Part shown: piece after piece, positions 5,679-12,708 of the stretch
How positions within the stretch are numbered: the stretch's first letter is position 1
Layout of the letters: each line of letters begins with the position of its first letter
NCBI GenBank assembly: GCA_902783615.1
Contig: CACZRQ010000057.1
Coordinates: 1-12,708 of the forward strand
Length of the DNA stretch: 12,708 nt
Origin: an uncultured Bacteroidales bacterium
GTDB lineage: Bacteria > Bacteroidota > Bacteroidia > Bacteroidales > Bacteroidaceae
Reading direction: 5' to 3'
Notes under the pieces: model-generated
What the model saw: the letters and a program-made list of their open reading frames with translations, nothing else
Database searches by the model: none
What the model was told of the DNA's origin: nothing
Translations under genes and position numbers: made by a program

Positions 5679-6291
5679 GCAATTTGCTGAGGCGCAATTC
5701 CAATAATGAATATGGAGAATAGCCTTCTGTCAGGACGTCCATTTCCCCATTCTCTTCATAGATGAGGGTGGGGTAATGCTCTGCATGTTTCTCGGCAAAG
5801 AGAAAAGCCTGATGAGTGTGGTGCTGCACTTCGTCGGAAGAGAAGTGCTGGAAAAACAGCTGTTTATCGATGCCTAACTTCTCACAAATCTCTAAATAGA
5901 TGGTTTGCTCGTTCAAATCCTTGCCCTCGTGGAAACGGGCATGCAGCACCTCGTGGGCAAAATGAAGAGTCAGTTGTGGGGCTGCCATTCGGCAAGCCAT
6001 GATGGCACGACTGGGTATTTCGCTGTCAAGCACCATTTCCTTTTCCTGTAGTGATGCTTCGTATGCTTTCCCAAATGGTTTGCCTGTTTCTTTGGCTATA
6101 CTGGCGTTGCTGCGTTTGATGGCAAAAGCATTCTCGGGCGATTGTTTCTGAACAAATTCGCCAGCCAACATGCCAGCAGGAATCACCTCGAAAGGCAATT
6201 TGCCTTCAAGGGTATTGAACAACTGCATGATGTGGTCGCTGGTACCATAACACCATTTGCAGTAAGGATCCATAATATAAAGTATCTTCAT
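5653..6291 (-). CDS. DsbA-family (FrnE-like) thioredoxin-fold protein
   Basis: A 212-residue protein beginning MKILYIMDPYCKWCYG, with a CxxC pair at Cys11-Cys14 (CKWC) on the first strand of a thioredoxin fold. A helical insertion follows (about 50-165), then YPTLIYEE (172-179), where Pro173 is the likely cis-proline opposite the active site. This order fits the DsbA/FrnE branch. There is no signal peptide, so it probably works in the cytoplasm as a thiol oxidoreductase or isomerase; the substrate is unknown. ATG 6291 is chosen over an in-frame TTG at 6300, which would put the start nearly against the hairpin. Even from 6291 that hairpin ends only 10 bases upstream. Its stop codon lies inside the convergent FabK-like gene. 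Confidence 0.88.
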   Translation of the reverse strand: MKILYIMDPYCKWCYGTSDHIMQLFNTLEGKLPFEVIPAGMLAGEFVQKQSPENAFAIKRSNASIAKETGKPFGKAYEASLQEKEMVLDSEIPSRAIMACRMAAPQLTLHFAHEVLHARFHEGKDLNEQTIYLEICEKLGIDKQLFFQHFSSDEVQHHTHQAFLFAEKHAEHYPTLIYEENGEMDVLTEGYSPYSLLELRLSKLLKRNRAAL

Positions 6292-6294
6292 GGA

Positions 6295-6323
6295 AAACAA
6301 AGCAAGGGGGCTTGCCCCCTTGC
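6295..6323 (-). terminator. Rho-independent terminator of the galactose operon
   Basis: GCAAGGGGG (6302-6310) and CCCCCTTGC (6315-6323) form a perfect nine-pair stem with a four-base loop. Read on the minus strand, the stem is followed by TTTGTTTT, so it terminates transcription coming from galK. It ends 10 bases before the ATG of the dsbA-like gene on the same strand. Confidence 0.85.
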
Positions 6324-6344
6324 ATTTATTAAGTTCATAATACG

Positions 6345-7499
6345 TTAGTCCAGTCTGCGCGCACCGTCTCCGATGACCACATCGTAGATCTTGCAGCGTT
6401 TGCCAAACACCTCGAAATAGCGCTTACGCACTTCACTTACGAAGGTGCTGTAAAGCTCTTCTTTTATCAGGTTGATGGTGCAACCGCCAAAGCCACCACC
6501 CATGACGCGTGACCCTGTTACTCCGCAGTCGAATGCTACATCGTTGAGGAAGTCGAGTTCATCGCAGCTCACCTCATACAACTTGCTCATGCCTTGGTGA
6601 GTCTCATACATCTTCTCACCAACGGTTTCGTAGTCGCCTTTCTCTAAAGCATCGCAAACATCCAGCACACGCTGAATCTCTTCAATCACATACTCAGCGC
6701 GCATGTAGTCTTCTTCTGATACTTCGTCTTTTACCTCTGCCAGCATGTCCTTGGTAGCATCACGCAGGAACTTAACATCAGGATATTTCTTCTGCAAGGC
6801 AGCTACTACGTTTTCGCAGCTCTCACGACGTTTGTTATAGGCAGAAGAGGCAAGTTCGTGCTTAACGACGCTATCCACCAATACCAGACGATAGCCTTGA
6901 GGGTTGAATGGATAATACTTGTACTCCATTGAGCGACAGTCTAAGCGCATCAAATGGTTTTTCTGTCCAAATACTGATGCAAACTGATCCATGATGCCGC
7001 ATTTCACGCCGCAATAGTTGTGCTCGGTAGCCTGTCCGACCCTTGCCAGTTCGAACTTATCAATCTTGTTGTCGCCAAACAAATCGTTGAGAGCATAAGC
7101 GTATGTACTTTCCAAAGCAGCTGAAGATGACAGGCCTGCACCCCAAGGTACATCGCCTGCGTATGCTGTGTTGAAGCCTTTCACGTCAACACCACGTTTG
7201 ATCATCTCACGACATACACCGAACAAGTATTTTGCCCAAGAGGTTCTTGGAGCATCTTCTTCGTTCAGACCAAACTCTACATAGTCCTTTTGTTCAATGC
7301 AATATACCTTTACTTTATCAGTTCCGTTAGGTCTGATTTCGGCAATGATGCTTTTGTCAATCGCTCCTGGAAATACGAAGCCACCATTATAATCGGTGTG
7401 CTCACCAATCAGATTGACACGTCCTGGTGAAGTATAAACGGCTCCTGTCAGTCCATCGAAATGCTTGATGAAGCGACTTCTAACGTATTCTATTTCCAT
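6345..7499 (-). CDS. galK: Galactokinase
   Basis: GalK phosphorylates alpha-D-galactose with ATP to galactose 1-phosphate, the first committed step of the Leloir pathway, in the cytoplasm. The 384-residue length is typical. The galactokinase signature GRVNLIGEHTDY is at 26-37, with Arg27 the likely catalytic arginine and Glu33-His34-Asp36 binding sugar. The GHMP-kinase ATP loop PWGAGLSSSAAL is at 118-129. CGIMDQFASVFG (167-178) holds the catalytic base Asp171. The C-terminal GHMP motif GGGFGGC is at 334-340. It is the last gene of the galM-transporter-galK operon, 59 bases after the transporter stop, with an unusual stem-loop in that gap, and it is followed by a strong terminator. Confidence 0.97.
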   Translation of the reverse strand: MEIEYVRSRFIKHFDGLTGAVYTSPGRVNLIGEHTDYNGGFVFPGAIDKSIIAEIRPNGTDKVKVYCIEQKDYVEFGLNEEDAPRTSWAKYLFGVCREMIKRGVDVKGFNTAYAGDVPWGAGLSSSAALESTYAYALNDLFGDNKIDKFELARVGQATEHNYCGVKCGIMDQFASVFGQKNHLMRLDCRSMEYKYYPFNPQGYRLVLVDSVVKHELASSAYNKRRESCENVVAALQKKYPDVKFLRDATKDMLAEVKDEVSEEDYMRAEYVIEEIQRVLDVCDALEKGDYETVGEKMYETHQGMSKLYEVSCDELDFLNDVAFDCGVTGSRVMGGGFGGCTINLIKEELYSTFVSEVRKRYFEVFGKRCKIYDVVIGDGARRLD

Positions 7500-7517
7500 G
7501 GTTTTATACTATTTTGG

Positions 7518-7546
7518 ATAGGGATGCGCAATCAGCGCATCCCTAT
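7518..7546 (-). other. Perfect 12-bp stem-loop between the transporter gene and galK
   Basis: ATAGGGATGCGC (7518-7529) pairs with GCGCATCCCTAT (7535-7546) without mismatch around the loop AATCA. No T-run follows on either strand, so it is not an ordinary terminator. In the operon transcript it would lie 12 bases after the transporter stop codon and end about 18 bases before the galK ATG. Possible roles are protection of the upstream mRNA from 3' exonucleases, a processing site, or control of galK translation. Confidence 0.75.
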
Positions 7547-7558
7547 AAGTTAGCAAAA

Positions 7559-8884
7559 TTAATCTACCTTGATGTCCTTATTCACGTTCTTGCTACCGAT
7601 CAGTGCGTAGAAGATCATGTATGCCAGAACGGCTACAACGATAAAGTAGCTGATGCGCAGAGAACCAATGGTGTCGCTCACGATAGAGTTCTGAATCAGA
7701 GGCAGGATACCGCCACCAACCACCATCATCATGAAGATACCAGAAGCCTTCTCTGTATATTTACCCAAACCTTCAGTTGCCAGGTTGAAGATGCAACCCC
7801 ACATGATTGAGGTGCAGAGACCCATCAGCACCAGGAATACGGTGAACAGAGGCACGTTGTTAACTGCGAAAGTACCGTTGCTGAAACCAACCATTGATAC
7901 ACCAGTAGTTTCAGGAACAAACATTGAGATGAGTACCAGGACGATACCAACACAAGAAACGGTAAGCAACTGGGTGCGGCTTGAAACCTTGCCTGAAATG
8001 AAACCAGAAGTCAGACGACCAACCAGCATCAGCAACCAGTACAAACCAGTCATACCACCAATAATGGCAGCAGCGTTGGCAGCGTTAGCAGAATCGAATG
8101 CTGTGAAGTTTTCAGCTTTGCTCAAGAAGTTACCGAAAGTGTTAGGGATACCAACTTCCATACCTACATAGCAGAAGATAGCTACTGCACCCAGGATGAA
8201 GTGACGGAAGCTCCAAGGACTGTGTTCGTCCTTAACGGCAGCAACCTCAACTTTCTGCTGGCGTGGCTCGTGAATCTTAGCCAAATAGATAACGATGAAT
8301 GCAACAACGAAGATAGCGATAGCGCCAAACAACATTGGGCTAACGTCGGTAATCTTTGTGCTCTTGGTGATTGAACCAACGTATGCACCTACCATGATAG
8401 GAGCGATGGTTCCTGCGAATGAGTTGCAAGCGCCACCCAACTGCAGCAGCTGGTTACCCTTGGTACCACCACCACCGATGAGGTTCAGCATGGGGTTCAC
8501 CACAGTGTTCAGCATACAAACGCACAGACCGCAAACGAATGCGCCCAGCAAATAAACGCTGAAACCTGTTACACCTGCACTGAAACCAGAAGCATACTGA
8601 ATCAGCAAACCTACAATACCTACTGCGATAGCGATCAACGCTGTTTTCTTGTAACCCACCTTAGTCAGCATGTTACCAGCTGGAATACCCATGAACAGGT
8701 ACGCCAAGAAGTTCATGAAGTTACCCATGAAACCCAGTGCAGGGTTATTACCCACTGCATCGTCCATAGTCCAAATGTTACCTACTGGCGCAGCCATGTT
8801 GGTTACGAAAGCAATCATCGCGAAGAGGAAGAACATGGTAATAATGGCTACCATGCTACCACTTTTTTTCTGTTCTTGTGACAT
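7559..8884 (-). CDS. gluP: Glucose/galactose MFS transporter (FHS family)
   Basis: A 441-residue inner-membrane permease of the fucose-galactose-glucose:H+ symporter family of the major facilitator superfamily. It has about 12 hydrophobic segments, the first at 11-30 after a short polar N-terminus (QEQKKSGS). A polar cytoplasmic loop near 203-224, including HEPRQQKVEV, splits the two halves. Family-like stretches include NPMLNLIGGGG (130-140), NSFAGTIAPIMVG (154-166), YVGMEVGIPNTFGNF (239-253) and GRLTSGFISGK (289-299). It probably imports galactose and/or glucose; its place between galM and galK favours galactose, but specificity cannot be read from sequence. It starts 47 bp after galM; the gap is AT-rich, with a small CTTTAA/TTAAAG inverted repeat (8889-8904) just before the start codon. 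Confidence 0.93.
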   Translation of the reverse strand: MSQEQKKSGSMVAIITMFFLFAMIAFVTNMAAPVGNIWTMDDAVGNNPALGFMGNFMNFLAYLFMGIPAGNMLTKVGYKKTALIAIAVGIVGLLIQYASGFSAGVTGFSVYLLGAFVCGLCVCMLNTVVNPMLNLIGGGGTKGNQLLQLGGACNSFAGTIAPIMVGAYVGSITKSTKITDVSPMLFGAIAIFVVAFIVIYLAKIHEPRQQKVEVAAVKDEHSPWSFRHFILGAVAIFCYVGMEVGIPNTFGNFLSKAENFTAFDSANAANAAAIIGGMTGLYWLLMLVGRLTSGFISGKVSSRTQLLTVSCVGIVLVLISMFVPETTGVSMVGFSNGTFAVNNVPLFTVFLVLMGLCTSIMWGCIFNLATEGLGKYTEKASGIFMMMVVGGGILPLIQNSIVSDTIGSLRISYFIVVAVLAYMIFYALIGSKNVNKDIKVD

Positions 8885-8931
8885 AGTTCTTTAATTTTTT
8901 AAAGTTATTAATATTGTTAATTATATATTTC

Positions 8932-10029
8932 TCAATCGATTACATCAAACACATAGGCTGTTGCCTGATAATAGGTCTCTTTCGGCCTGAGTCTGGTAGA
9001 AGGGAAATACGGCCTGTTTGGAGAGTCTGGGAAGTGCTGTGCCTCGAAGCAGATGGCGCTTCGGGCAGGGAAGGTTGCACCATGGGCTCCTTCAAAGCCA
9101 TTCAGCCAGTTGCCGGTATAGAGCTGTACGCCAGGCTCGGTAGTAAATACTGTCATGCGTCGTCCACTCACTGGATCGGTGCAAGTGGCAGCCTCGGCAA
9201 ACTCCTCCACCTCTTGTTTGTTCAGCACATAGCAATGGTCATAACCTGTGCCGTTCTTCAATTGCTCGAAAGGTTCGTCAATGCGTTCTCCCACACGATG
9301 AGGTGTGCGGAAATCCATCGGGGTGCCTTCCACTTTCAGTATCTCACCTGTTGGGATAGAGTCCTGGTCAATAGGCAGATAGAAGTCAGCGTTGATAGTC
9401 ACAACATGATCCAAGATTGTTGGGGTAGGGTTATCAATACCTCGCAGGTTGAAAAAACCGTGGTTTGTCAGGTTGAGTACGGTCTCCTTGTCGGTTGTGG
9501 CGTTATACGAGATATATAAGCCGTTATGGTTGTCGGCCAATTCGTACATCATATTCACCGTCAGCTTCCCGGGGAATCCTTCTTCACCATCTTCCGACAC
9601 ATATTTGAATACAATCTTTGTGTCATTGGCCATCACCACATCCCACACACGTGTGTGGAATCCTGTGGGACCGCCATGTAGGGTATAAGATCCTCTGGAG
9701 AGATCCAGCTGATAATCCTGCAGGCCTAACACAAAATGTCCTTGAGCAATGCGGTTGCCATATCGGCCGATGGTCGTTCCGAGAAATGGTTCCGGACTGT
9801 CGATGACATGTTGGATAGAATCGTGGCTCTGCACCACATTAGCATAAACACCCTCTTTATCGGGTACCATGATGGAGAGTATCGCGCAACCATAGTTGGT
9901 TACGGCTACCTCCATACCTAAGGGATTTTTGAGTATGTACAGGTCTGTTTCCTTGCCCTGTACGGTGGCTTGAAAGTCTTCTCGCCTCAAGCCAGAGCGG
10001 TTATTTTCATCAAAAATAGTGTTCGTCAT
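8932..10029 (-). CDS. galM: Aldose 1-epimerase (galactose mutarotase)
   Basis: GalM interconverts the beta and alpha anomers of galactose, supplying the alpha form that GalK uses. The 365-residue product fits the family. Catalytic and binding residues, placed by motif: Arg93 in IGRYGNRI (87-94), His118 in LHGG (117-120), the likely general acid His190 in NLTNHGFFNL (186-195), Asp264 in GYDH (262-265), and the likely general base Glu329 in CFEAQHFPDSPN (327-338). There is no signal peptide, whereas some Bacteroidetes mutarotases are exported, so this one should act in the cytoplasm. It is the first gene of the galM-transporter-galK operon and diverges from manA. A TTTG-N20-TTTATTTG promoter lies just upstream of the ATG. 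Confidence 0.96.
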   Translation of the reverse strand: MTNTIFDENNRSGLRREDFQATVQGKETDLYILKNPLGMEVAVTNYGCAILSIMVPDKEGVYANVVQSHDSIQHVIDSPEPFLGTTIGRYGNRIAQGHFVLGLQDYQLDLSRGSYTLHGGPTGFHTRVWDVVMANDTKIVFKYVSEDGEEGFPGKLTVNMMYELADNHNGLYISYNATTDKETVLNLTNHGFFNLRGIDNPTPTILDHVVTINADFYLPIDQDSIPTGEILKVEGTPMDFRTPHRVGERIDEPFEQLKNGTGYDHCYVLNKQEVEEFAEAATCTDPVSGRRMTVFTTEPGVQLYTGNWLNGFEGAHGATFPARSAICFEAQHFPDSPNRPYFPSTRLRPKETYYQATAYVFDVID

Positions 10030-10053
10030 AGTACACCTAATTTAATTATTATG

Positions 10054-10085
10054 CAAATAAAGCCATTTTCTTTTACACTAACAAA
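10054..10085 (-). promoter_or_regulatory. Probable promoter of the galM operon
   Basis: On the minus strand TTTG (10085-10082) is followed after exactly 20 bp by TTTATTTG (10061-10054), one fixed position away from TAnnTTTG. The spacing equals that of the gdhA promoter. A start near 10047 gives a leader of about 18 nt before the galM ATG. Confidence 0.6.
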
Positions 10086-10104
10086 TATTGTCTGCATTTT
10101 TTCG

Positions 10105-10112
10105 TATCTTTG
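10105..10112 (+). promoter_or_regulatory. Probable -7 element of the manA promoter
   Basis: TATCTTTG matches the TAnnTTTG consensus exactly and lies 31 bases before the manA ATG. No TTTG is found at the expected upstream distance; the place is occupied by the -33 element of galM on the other strand (10082-10085). ATTG at 10087-10090 is too close. Confidence 0.6.
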
Positions 10113-10143
10113 TGCCCGAAAACAATAAACTATTAGGATTAAG

Positions 10144-11115
10144 ATGATGTATCCATTGAAATTTGCCCCCATTTTCAAGCAAACCATCTGGGGTGGGGAT
10201 AAGATAAATCAATTGAAACGAATCTCCAATGGCTTGCCGTCAGTGGGTGAGAGTTGGGAGATTTCTGCAGTTGAGGGTGCAGAGTCTGTGGTAGTCAATG
10301 GAGCTTACAAAGGCTACACTTTGCCTCGTCTGATCAAGCTGCTGAAAGAGGATTTGGTGGGTTCCGACAATTATGCCCGTTTCGGCAACAAGTTCCCCTT
10401 GCTGGTGAAGTTCATTGATGCGCACGACGATCTCTCCGTACAGGTTCATCCCGACGATAGTCTGGCGATGAAGCGCCATCACTCTTTGGGAAAGACTGAA
10501 ATGTGGTATGTGCTGCAAGCCGACGTTGATGCCAAGCTCATTGCAGGTTTCTCTCGTAAGATCAATCCCCAGCAATATCGTGAAATGGTGGCCGATGGTT
10601 CGTTTACCGATGCCTTGCAGTCCTATCATGTGAAAGAGGGAGATGTTTATTACATCCCAGCTGGTAGAGTGCACAGTTTAGGCAAGGGAACTATGGTGGT
10701 CGAGGTGCAGGAAACCTCTGATGTTACCTATCGCATTTTCGATTATAACCGCAAGGATAAAGACGGCAACACACGAACGCTTCACGTGGCTCAAGCTGCT
10801 GATGCCATCGATTTTGAGGATATAGCCGGTGAGGCAAAGATAGGCTATCAAATAGTTGATAATGAACCGATAGAACTGGTGTCTTCGCCCAGGTTCATCA
10901 CCTCTGTCTATCACCTCACAGAAACAATTGAATGTGATTATACCGACTTGGATTCTTTCGTGATATTAGTCTGCACTGCAGGCTCGTGCCAGATTGTGGA
11001 TGGTGAAACTGTTGAAACCATGTTGGCTGGAGAATCAATCTTGCTAGCGGCCACCACGCATGAAATCAAACTGGTGCCCGATGGTGAAGCAACCCTCTTG
11101 GAAGTATATACATAA
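10144..11115 (+). CDS. manA: Mannose-6-phosphate isomerase, class I
   Basis: ManA interconverts mannose 6-phosphate and fructose 6-phosphate, joining mannose use and GDP-sugar synthesis to glycolysis. The 323-residue product is the short form of the type I cupin enzyme. Expected zinc ligands are Gln100 and His102 in LSVQVHPDD (97-105), Glu119 in KTEMWYVL (117-124), and His177 in IPAGRVHSLGKG (171-182). TYRIFDYNR (195-203) carries the probable catalytic Arg197. The C-terminal part (about 235-323) is a second, degenerate cupin. Two ATG codons stand in tandem at 10144 and 10147 and either could start it. It diverges from galM and converges on gdhA across a shared hairpin. Confidence 0.95.
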   Translation: MMYPLKFAPIFKQTIWGGDKINQLKRISNGLPSVGESWEISAVEGAESVVVNGAYKGYTLPRLIKLLKEDLVGSDNYARFGNKFPLLVKFIDAHDDLSVQVHPDDSLAMKRHHSLGKTEMWYVLQADVDAKLIAGFSRKINPQQYREMVADGSFTDALQSYHVKEGDVYYIPAGRVHSLGKGTMVVEVQETSDVTYRIFDYNRKDKDGNTRTLHVAQAADAIDFEDIAGEAKIGYQIVDNEPIELVSSPRFITSVYHLTETIECDYTDLDSFVILVCTAGSCQIVDGETVETMLAGESILLAATTHEIKLVPDGEATLLEVYT

Positions 11116-11118
11116 AAC

Positions 11119-11148
11119 ATAAAGGCGACTCATTCGAGCCGCCTTTAT
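11119..11148. terminator. Bidirectional terminator between manA and gdhA
   Basis: ATAAAGGCG (11119-11127) pairs with CGCCTTTAT (11140-11148); inside, CTC pairs with GAG across one A/C mismatch, around the loop ATTC. The stem starts 3 bases after the manA stop and ends 24 bases before the gdhA stop. The minus-strand reading is followed by GTTTTATG, better for gdhA than the plus-strand reading is for manA, but the hairpin can serve both convergent genes. Confidence 0.75.
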
Positions 11149-11172
11149 ACTACTGATTATTAATCAATCTTT

Positions 11173-12510
11173 TTACACAATACCCTGTGCCATCATAGCC
11201 TTGGCTACCTTCATGAAGCCAGCGATGTTAGCACCCTTCACATAGTTGATGTAACCATCAGGCTCTGTGCCATACTTCACACAAGCTGCGTGGATAGACT
11301 CCATGATCCAGTGCAACTTAGCGTCCACTTCCTCTGCACTCCATGCTAAGTGCTGTGCGTTCTGGGTCATCTCCAAACCAGATACTGATACACCACCTGC
11401 GTTAGAAGCCTTACCAGGAGTATAGAGAATCTTAGCTTCCTGGAATACCTTCACTGCTTCTGGAGTAGATGGCATGTTAGCACCCTCAGAAACGGCAATC
11501 ACACCGTTAGCAATCAACTTGCGAGCATCATCGCCGTTGATTTCGTTCTGCGTAGCGCAAGGAGTAGCGATGTCGGCTTTCTCACCCCAAGGACGAGCAC
11601 CTGCCACATACTTCACACCTGGATACTGTTCTGCATATTCGCGGATGCGGCCACGATACAGGTTCTTCAGCTCCATGATGTAGTCCAATTTCTCGCGGTC
11701 GATGCCATCTGGGTCATAGACATAACCGTCAGAATCGCTCATTGTCATTACCTTACCACCCAGTTGCAGAATCTTCTCAGCTGTGTACTGAGCCACATTA
11801 CCAGAACCAGAAACTAATACCTTCTTACCTTCCAATGTCTCGCCACGAGTCTTCAGCATCTCTACCAGGAAGTAGATGTTACCATAACCGGTAGCCTCTG
11901 GACGAACCAATGAACCACCAAACTCCAAGCCCTTGCCAGTGAATGTACCGCTGAAATCGCGAGTCAGCTTCTTGTACATACCGAACATGTAGCCAACCTC
12001 ACGGCCACCAACACCGATGTCGCCTGCTGGAACATCCAGTTCAGGACCTACATGGCGATGCAACTCCAGCATGAATGCCTGGCAGAAACGCATCACCTCA
12101 GCGGCTGACTTGCCACGTGGAGAGAAGTCGGAACCACCCTTGGCACCACCCATTGGGAGAGTGGTCAGAGAGTTCTTGAAGGTCTGCTCGAAAGCCAAGA
12201 ACTTGAGGATACCCAAGTTAACGGACTTGTGGAAGCGGATACCACCCTTGTAAGGGCCAATGGCATTGTTGTGCTGGATACGGTAGCCCATGTTGGTCTG
12301 GATGTTACCGTTGTCGTCCATCCAAGTGACACGGAACTGATAAACACGATCCGGAATGCAGAGGCGCTCGATGAGGTTGACCTTGTCGAACTCAGGATGC
12401 TTGTTGTACTCCTCCTCGATGGTGCCGAGGACCTCTTCTACTGCCTGATGATACTCTGGCTCGTTAGGGAATCTCTGCTTCAGATTCTCAAGAACTTTCT
12501 TTGCGTCCAT
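11173..12510 (-). CDS. gdhA: Glutamate dehydrogenase, NADP-type, hexameric
   Basis: GdhA reversibly aminates 2-oxoglutarate to glutamate with ammonium and NAD(P)H, a main route of ammonium assimilation in gut Bacteroidetes. The 445-residue length is that of the small hexameric enzymes. Motifs: MGYRIQHNNAIGPYKGGIRF (74-93) at the substrate site, LPMGGAKGG (118-126) with the catalytic Lys124, PAGDIGVGGRE (161-171) with the catalytic Asp164, GSGNVAQ (235-241) as the nucleotide-binding turn, and NAGGVSVSGLEM (370-381). After the dinucleotide fold, MSDSDG (257-262) has Ser258 rather than an acidic residue at the position that often selects NAD; this favours NADPH, without proving it. Start ATG 12510 follows a leader of about 70 nt from a consensus promoter. 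It is transcribed alone and ends at the hairpin shared with manA. Confidence 0.96.
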   Translation of the reverse strand: MDAKKVLENLKQRFPNEPEYHQAVEEVLGTIEEEYNKHPEFDKVNLIERLCIPDRVYQFRVTWMDDNGNIQTNMGYRIQHNNAIGPYKGGIRFHKSVNLGILKFLAFEQTFKNSLTTLPMGGAKGGSDFSPRGKSAAEVMRFCQAFMLELHRHVGPELDVPAGDIGVGGREVGYMFGMYKKLTRDFSGTFTGKGLEFGGSLVRPEATGYGNIYFLVEMLKTRGETLEGKKVLVSGSGNVAQYTAEKILQLGGKVMTMSDSDGYVYDPDGIDREKLDYIMELKNLYRGRIREYAEQYPGVKYVAGARPWGEKADIATPCATQNEINGDDARKLIANGVIAVSEGANMPSTPEAVKVFQEAKILYTPGKASNAGGVSVSGLEMTQNAQHLAWSAEEVDAKLHWIMESIHAACVKYGTEPDGYINYVKGANIAGFMKVAKAMMAQGIV

Positions 12511-12588
12511 GATTGAATTGTTTTTGGATTAAAGAACTATATACATTAAAAATTAACTAATATGCGTCTTGGTTTCAAATTCGCGGTG

Positions 12589-12620
12589 CAAAGATATGAC
12601 TTTTTTCAACAACTACCAAA
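12589..12620 (-). promoter_or_regulatory. gdhA promoter, full Bacteroidetes consensus
   Basis: On the minus strand TTTG (12620-12617), 20 bp, then TATCTTTG (12596-12589): both elements match the -33/-7 consensus exactly. Transcription should begin near 12582, giving a leader of about 72 nt, clearly longer than the roughly 20-nt leaders suggested for nadC, rlmH and galM. Confidence 0.8.
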
Positions 12621-12697
12621 TATTTTTATAACTTTTTTACGTTAAATCGCAAAAAAAGTAGAAAATTGCCTAATTTTCGGTATTTTTATAACATTTT
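12621..12697. repeat. Two direct repeats upstream of the gdhA promoter
   Basis: TATTTTTATAACNTTTT occurs at 12621-12637 and again at 12681-12697, exactly 60 bp apart with one variable base (T, then A). The first copy directly abuts the -33 element of gdhA. The surrounding sequence to the window end is very AT-rich and holds no visible gene. The copies may be regulator sites or UP-like AT tracts. Confidence 0.5.
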
Positions 12698-12708
12698 GCT
12701 TGAATTTA

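Noticed and set aside
8883..8895. 13-base word shared between the transporter leader and the gdhA leader (12528-12540)
   Set aside because: The copies are in opposite orientation relative to their genes and very AT-rich; most likely coincidence.
8889..8904. CTTTAA/TTAAAG inverted repeat before the transporter gene as a terminator
   Set aside because: A six-pair stem made almost only of A-T pairs is too weak, and it lies inside the operon just before a start codon.
8914..9519. Open frame of 201 codons on the plus strand
   Set aside because: Antisense to galM, which has all its catalytic residues; no domain or sensible start context.

Overview
The window looks like a chromosomal segment of a Bacteroidota bacterium, most likely Bacteroidales of the Bacteroides/Prevotella type. 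Supporting signs are the promoter words (TATCTTTG and relatives, several with TTTG about 20 bp upstream), AT-rich gene leaders without strong Shine-Dalgarno sequences, two lipoproteins with acidic residues straight after the lipobox cysteine, and the gene families themselves. I see no phage, transposase, CRISPR, rRNA or tRNA sequence. No gene-free stretch exceeds 300 bases.

Layout. The left edge (1-241, minus) holds the N-terminus of a lipoprotein cut by the window. A 211-base gap with a G-rich block separates it from rlmH (minus), which diverges from nadC (plus) across an 86-base region with back-to-back promoters. Next comes a four-gene plus-strand cluster (2017-4694): an ECF sigma factor, a membrane protein with anti-sigma topology carrying a beta-strand-rich periplasmic domain, a small lipoprotein and a small secreted protein. 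The last two are Bacteroidetes-type proteins of unknown function. A FabK/nitronate-monooxygenase-like flavoenzyme follows on the same strand, and its 3' end overlaps that of a convergent FrnE-like DsbA-family gene by 26 bp.

The right half is central metabolism. A minus-strand galactose operon, galM - sugar transporter - galK (10029 down to 6345), handles uptake, anomer conversion and phosphorylation of galactose; it ends in a strong hairpin terminator just in front of the dsbA-like gene. manA (phosphomannose isomerase) diverges from galM. manA and gdhA (NADP-type glutamate dehydrogenase, minus) converge on a shared hairpin. gdhA has a consensus promoter (TTTG-N20-TATCTTTG) and a leader of about 70 nt.

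The only part that might be an undescribed system is the 2017-4694 cluster: a sigma factor coupled by overlap to an inner-membrane protein whose periplasmic end resembles outer-membrane beta-strands, followed by two envelope proteins of unknown role. The other genes are well-known housekeeping functions; their interest lies in the junctions between genes.
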